9,331 nucleotides of DNA, taken from NCBI GenBank assembly GCA_025455445.1, contig JALOMN010000045.1, forward strand, positions 1 to 9,331, read 5' to 3'. The position numbers and the translations under genes were made by a program. Under the pieces are notes generated by a model that was not told the origin of the DNA, made no database searches, and was given only the letters and a program-made list of their open reading frames with translations. Positions 6,470-9,331 of the stretch are shown one piece after another. Positions within the stretch are counted from its first letter, which is position 1. Every line of letters starts with the position of its first letter. This DNA comes from Cyclobacteriaceae bacterium (GTDB lineage Bacteria; Bacteroidota; Bacteroidia; Cytophagales; Cyclobacteriaceae).

Positions 6470-6477
6470 CAAAGATA
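6470..6477 (-). promoter_or_regulatory. Candidate -7 box for the receiver gene (TATCTTTG)
   Basis: Minus-strand TATCTTTG is identical to the box proposed for metK and matches TAnnTTTG exactly. Transcription would start near 6464, giving a leader of about 44 bases before ATG 6420. No TTG at the usual -33 spacing was found. It supports the shorter start for the receiver. Confidence 0.42.
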
Positions 6478-6518
6478 ACCGGATAAGTCTAAAATAACTC
6501 CTCTTAAAAACCAATGGG

Positions 6519-6548
6519 TTGCGATATGCTTAACTTCTGCTATTTTAA
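6519..6548 (+). promoter_or_regulatory. Possible promoter for the hydrolase lipoprotein (TTG - 19 bases - TATTTTAA)
   Basis: TTG at 6519-6521 is followed after 19 bases by TATTTTAA (6541-6548), which fits the first part of TAnnTTTG but not its last two bases. A start of transcription near 6553 would fall after the first in-frame ATG (6548), and so would favour ATG 6572. The rest of the divergent gap between the receiver and the hydrolase shows no other clear signal. Confidence 0.25.
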
Positions 6549-6571
6549 TGGTGATTAAAACCAACCTATTT

Positions 6572-8314
6572 ATGAAGTACCTTTTCCCGAGCCTCCTGCT
6601 AATTATACTTACAGTGTACAGTTGCACAACACCTGACAACCCTAAATCAAGTCCATTGAAATTTCAGATCTCATTCACTAAAGAAATGAGTGAACAGGCA
6701 CAAGATGGTCGTTTATTGCTTCTTATCGCAAAAAGCGCCAACACAGAACCCAGGTTTCAAATTAATGATGGCCTGAATACGCAATTGATCTTTGGCATTG
6801 ATGTAGAGGGCATGAAGCCGGGTGAGGAAATTACCGTTACCAGCGAAAATAGTTTCGGATTTCCCTTTCAATCATTTAATCAAATACCGGCCGGTGAATA
6901 TTTTGTGCAAGCATTAATTAATCGATACGAAACCTTTACGCTTAAAACCGGGCACACGGTAAAACTTCCGCCCGATCAAGGTGAAGGACAACAATGGAAT
7001 CGTAAACCTGGAAACTTTTATAGCACACCTAACAAAGTATCAATCGATCCTTCTAAAAATGCAAGTATTAAAATCGTAATGGATCAAAAAATTCCTGCCA
7101 TTGAAGAACCGAAAGACACGAAGTATATCAAGCACATTAAAATACAAAGCAAGCTGCTTACTGAGTTCTGGGGTAAACCTATGTACCTGGGCGCGCATGT
7201 GCTCGTACCAGAAGGTTTTGATGAGCACCCTGAAGCACGTTATCCTCTGATGATATATCACGGCCATTTTCCCAGCGACTTTGGTGGTTTCAGCACAGAG
7301 CCTCCTCCTGCCAATATGGATACTTCCGATTATATCGGCCGCTTCAATCTTTACGGATATAATAAAATACAAAAACAGGAAGCCTATAACTTCTATAAGC
7401 AATGGACAAGCAAAAACTTTCCGCGCTTCCTGGTAATTGAAATACAACATGCCAATCCATATTATGATGATTCTTATGCGGTAAACTCTGCAAACCTTGG
7501 TCCTTATGGCGATGCCATTATGAAAGAACTCGTTCCTGAAATTGAAAGCAAATTCAGAGGCATTGGTGAGGGCTGGGCGCGATTCACCTATGGTGGTTCA
7601 ACAGGAGGCTGGGAAGCATTGGCTGTGCAAATGTTTTATCCAGATGAATTTAATGGATGTTTTGCTGCTTGCCCTGACCCGATTGATTTCCGCGCATATA
7701 GCCTGGTGGATATTTATAAAGACAAAAATGCATATTGGTATGAAAGTGATTTTAAAAAATTACCGATACCATCACACCGCAATAACCTGGGTCAAATACA
7801 ATCTACCATGCAAGAGAGTAACTATTATGAGCTGGCTTTAGGCACACATTCACGCAGCGGCCAGCAATGGGACATCTGGGAGGCTGTTTACTCACCACAA
7901 GGCGAAGACGGTTATCCCAAACGCATCTTTGATAAAGTGACTGGAGAGATTGACAAAGAAGTAGCTGCGTACTGGAAAGAGAATTATGATCTAAGATATA
8001 TTCTTGAAAGAGACTGGAAAACATTGGGGCCTAAACTGGAAGGCAAGATTCACATCTTCTGTGGTGATATGGATAACTACTACCTGAACAATGCCGTCTA
8101 TCTGATGGAAGATTTTCTGAAGAAAACCAACAGTCCGTTTTATAAAGGCGAGGTAGACTATGGTGATCGTGCCGAGCATTGCTGGAATGGCGACCATGAA
8201 AATCCTAATTACATTTCACGCCTGCGCTACAACACCATGTACCTGCCAAGAATCTTAAAGCGAATTCAGGAAAGTGCACCTAAAGGCGCTGATGTGAAAA
8301 GTTGGAGATATTAA
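6572..8314 (+). CDS. Lipoprotein of the alpha/beta-hydrolase (putative esterase) type
   Basis: A 580-residue envelope lipoprotein. The N-terminus is MKYLFPSLLLIILTVYSC, with lipobox VYS-Cys18 followed by a Ser/Pro/Asn-rich linker. Residues about 30-175 form a beta-rich domain of unknown role. From about 185 there is an esterase-like alpha/beta-hydrolase region: YLGAHVLVPEGF, RYPLMIYHGHFP, then the nucleophile elbow TYGGSTGGWEA with Ser343. Probable remaining catalytic residues are an Asp in FCGDMDNYYLNNAV (499 or 501) and a His in DRAEHCWNGDH (536 or 542). The arrangement recalls the esterase D/enterochelin-esterase-like family, but the substrate is unknown. I start at 6572, because the upstream ATG 6548 adds eight residues before the signal peptide's charged start and overlaps a possible promoter. 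It converges with a TonB-dependent receptor gene, so joint handling of an outside substrate is possible but unproven. Confidence 0.85.
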   Translation: MKYLFPSLLLIILTVYSCTTPDNPKSSPLKFQISFTKEMSEQAQDGRLLLLIAKSANTEPRFQINDGLNTQLIFGIDVEGMKPGEEITVTSENSFGFPFQSFNQIPAGEYFVQALINRYETFTLKTGHTVKLPPDQGEGQQWNRKPGNFYSTPNKVSIDPSKNASIKIVMDQKIPAIEEPKDTKYIKHIKIQSKLLTEFWGKPMYLGAHVLVPEGFDEHPEARYPLMIYHGHFPSDFGGFSTEPPPANMDTSDYIGRFNLYGYNKIQKQEAYNFYKQWTSKNFPRFLVIEIQHANPYYDDSYAVNSANLGPYGDAIMKELVPEIESKFRGIGEGWARFTYGGSTGGWEALAVQMFYPDEFNGCFAACPDPIDFRAYSLVDIYKDKNAYWYESDFKKLPIPSHRNNLGQIQSTMQESNYYELALGTHSRSGQQWDIWEAVYSPQGEDGYPKRIFDKVTGEIDKEVAAYWKENYDLRYILERDWKTLGPKLEGKIHIFCGDMDNYYLNNAVYLMEDFLKKTNSPFYKGEVDYGDRAEHCWNGDHENPNYISRLRYNTMYLPRILKRIQESAPKGADVKSWRY

Positions 8315-8319
8315 TTTGC

Positions 8320-8365
8320 TTTAATTAAATGTCCTACACTTTAGAAGTGAGGACATTTAATTAAA
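8320..8365. terminator. Long AT-rich hairpin, likely bidirectional terminator
   Basis: A perfect 15-bp inverted repeat (8320-8334 and 8351-8365) includes TTTAATTAAATGTCC and its complement. It continues inward by T8335-A8350, a bulged A8336 and CACTT/AAGTG (8337-8341 with 8345-8349), closing on the three-base loop TAG. It starts six bases after the hydrolase stop, and its right arm includes the stop codon of the convergent TonB receptor (8361-8363). The lower stem itself supplies T-rich sequence in both directions. Confidence 0.75.
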
Positions 8366-9331
8366 ACTCAAAAATAAATCCGATCGTTGGCACGAAGAAG
8401 GGACTCTCGTCCTGCAGTATGAGTGGAATTGCATTCGAACCATCCGTTTTCAAGGGTTGCCCATCGGTTGTTAAGAAATCTGTATTATCGGCATTGCGCT
8501 TAAACGTGTACTCTGGCAAGTCCGGACTGGGGAAACGCAACAGGTTCTGCACATCAATAAATAAATCAAGTGTGGTGCGCTTAAAGTTAAATTTCTTATC
8601 AAGGCGAAAGTCGATTTGACTGAAGTTGATTAATCGCTCCGTGTTAAGTTTAGTGTAATCTAAAATACCGGTGCCTAATGTTGCATAGTTCAATTGCGAA
8701 GCGGGCATATCAAAAGGTGTAAACGGAGCGCCACCGGCAAATCGATATTTTACTCCTACTTCCCAGTTCTTTTTAAACTTGCGGCCTAATAATCCTGATA
8801 ATAAATGTCTGTTGTCCCACGAAGAAGCAATCAATTGACCATCTGCACCAGAAAATTTGCTACGCACAAACGTGTAGCTCAAAACGGCAAATGTTTTTTT
8901 CACCAACTTTTGTTGAAATGAAAATTCAAAACCATAGGTCTGACCATCACCGTTGCTAATCACCAGTTCGTTACCAAGTGCATTGAAATCACCACCCAGG
9001 TTGGCTAACGAAATTCCATCGCGCACAGAAACCGGGTAATTTGCATAGCGTTTATAAAATCCTTCGAGCACAAATTTCAATTCTTCTTTTGGTAAAAACT
9101 GGAATCCTGTAACGTAGTGATCGGAACGAATGTACTTGGTTGACTTATTTGCAAGTGCTCCGGTCTCATCGAGATAACCCAACACAGTGTAAGTAGGAGT
9201 TTTAAAGTATCGACCAAAAGAAGTATTCCAGTTCAACTTTTGATTCAGGCTATAAGAAAAAGAAATGCGGGGCGAAAGCGTGTTGAGCGGGTTATTGCCT
9301 TCATCAATAAATGTATTCATATCCGTGCGCA
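8361..9331 (-). CDS. TonB-dependent outer membrane receptor, C-terminal barrel (partial)
   Basis: The C-terminal 323 or so residues of a TonB-dependent receptor; the frame stays open to the right edge, so the plug and the TonB box lie outside the window. The internal Met at 9320 is not the start, since in-frame codons (R-T-D) precede it. The sequence alternates polar and aromatic residues as beta-barrel strands do. It contains typical late-barrel phrases: LSPRISFSYSLNQKLNWN, SFGRYFKTPTYTVLGY, YGFEFSFQQKL, VGVKYRFAGGAPFTPFD, FIDVQNLLRFPSPDLPEY. It ends in FVPTIGFIFEF with the terminal phenylalanine used for outer-membrane insertion by the Bam machinery. It imports an unknown ligand using TonB energy. 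The C-terminal style fits receptors with a carboxypeptidase-like N-terminal domain rather than an obvious SusC, but the substrate cannot be told from this part. It is convergent with the hydrolase lipoprotein gene. Confidence 0.92.
   Translation of the reverse strand, partial: RTDMNTFIDEGNNPLNTLSPRISFSYSLNQKLNWNTSFGRYFKTPTYTVLGYLDETGALANKSTKYIRSDHYVTGFQFLPKEELKFVLEGFYKRYANYPVSVRDGISLANLGGDFNALGNELVISNGDGQTYGFEFSFQQKLVKKTFAVLSYTFVRSKFSGADGQLIASSWDNRHLLSGLLGRKFKKNWEVGVKYRFAGGAPFTPFDMPASQLNYATLGTGILDYTKLNTERLINFSQIDFRLDKKFNFKRTTLDLFIDVQNLLRFPSPDLPEYTFKRNADNTDFLTTDGQPLKTDGSNAIPLILQDESPFFVPTIGFIFEF

Noticed and set aside
7040..7450. 136-residue minus-strand open frame inside the hydrolase gene
   Set aside because: It is antisense to conserved hydrolase sequence with no recognisable domain.
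1..9331. Mobile element, CRISPR array, tRNA or rRNA
   Set aside because: No transposase or integrase motifs, no regularly spaced repeats, and no tRNA- or rRNA-like sequence was seen in the intergenic gaps, all of which are under about 155 bases.

Overview
The window looks like a chromosomal segment of a Bacteroidota bacterium, probably a Cytophagia-type relative. Three things suggest this: a metK product with the lysine-rich C-terminal insertion seen in that phylum, a TonB-dependent receptor with a neighbouring surface-type lipoprotein, and repeated TAnnTTTG boxes (the Bacteroidota -7 promoter element) just upstream of genes that lack clear Shine-Dalgarno sequences. The phylum call is firm; anything finer is a guess.

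Layout, left to right. (1) 1-374 (+): 3' end of a short RsmI-like tetrapyrrole-methylase-family methyltransferase. (2) 485-1741 (+): metK, S-adenosylmethionine synthase, with its own promoter and a strong hairpin at 1763-1798. (3) 1823-2437 (-): exported coiled-coil protein with a SPOR-like C-terminus, convergent with metK. (4) 2513-3910 (-): fumC, class II fumarase. (5) 3977-4606 (-): prolyl-hydroxylase-like 2-oxoglutarate/Fe(II) oxygenase. (6) 4643-5119 (+): LEA14/WHy-like lipoprotein, divergent from the oxygenase across 36 bp. (7) 5144-6031 (+): membrane-anchored histidine kinase without a recognisable sensor domain. (8) 6040-6420 (-): receiver-only response regulator, tail to tail with the kinase. 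(9) 6572-8314 (+): lipoprotein of the alpha/beta-hydrolase (putative esterase) type. (10) 8361-9331 (-): C-terminal barrel of a TonB-dependent receptor, running off the window and separated from the hydrolase by a long shared hairpin.

Functionally this is mostly housekeeping (SAM synthesis, TCA cycle, RNA methylation) plus envelope and signalling genes. There is no mobile element, CRISPR array, tRNA or rRNA, and no convincing evidence of an undescribed multi-gene system. The more interesting points are the EGLN/PHD-like oxygenase lying upstream of fumarase (fumarate is a known inhibitor of such oxygenases), the convergent kinase/receiver pair, the large uncharacterised hydrolase lipoprotein next to a TonB receptor, and a possible leaderless transcript for the LEA-like lipoprotein. 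No stretch over 300 bases is without a gene.
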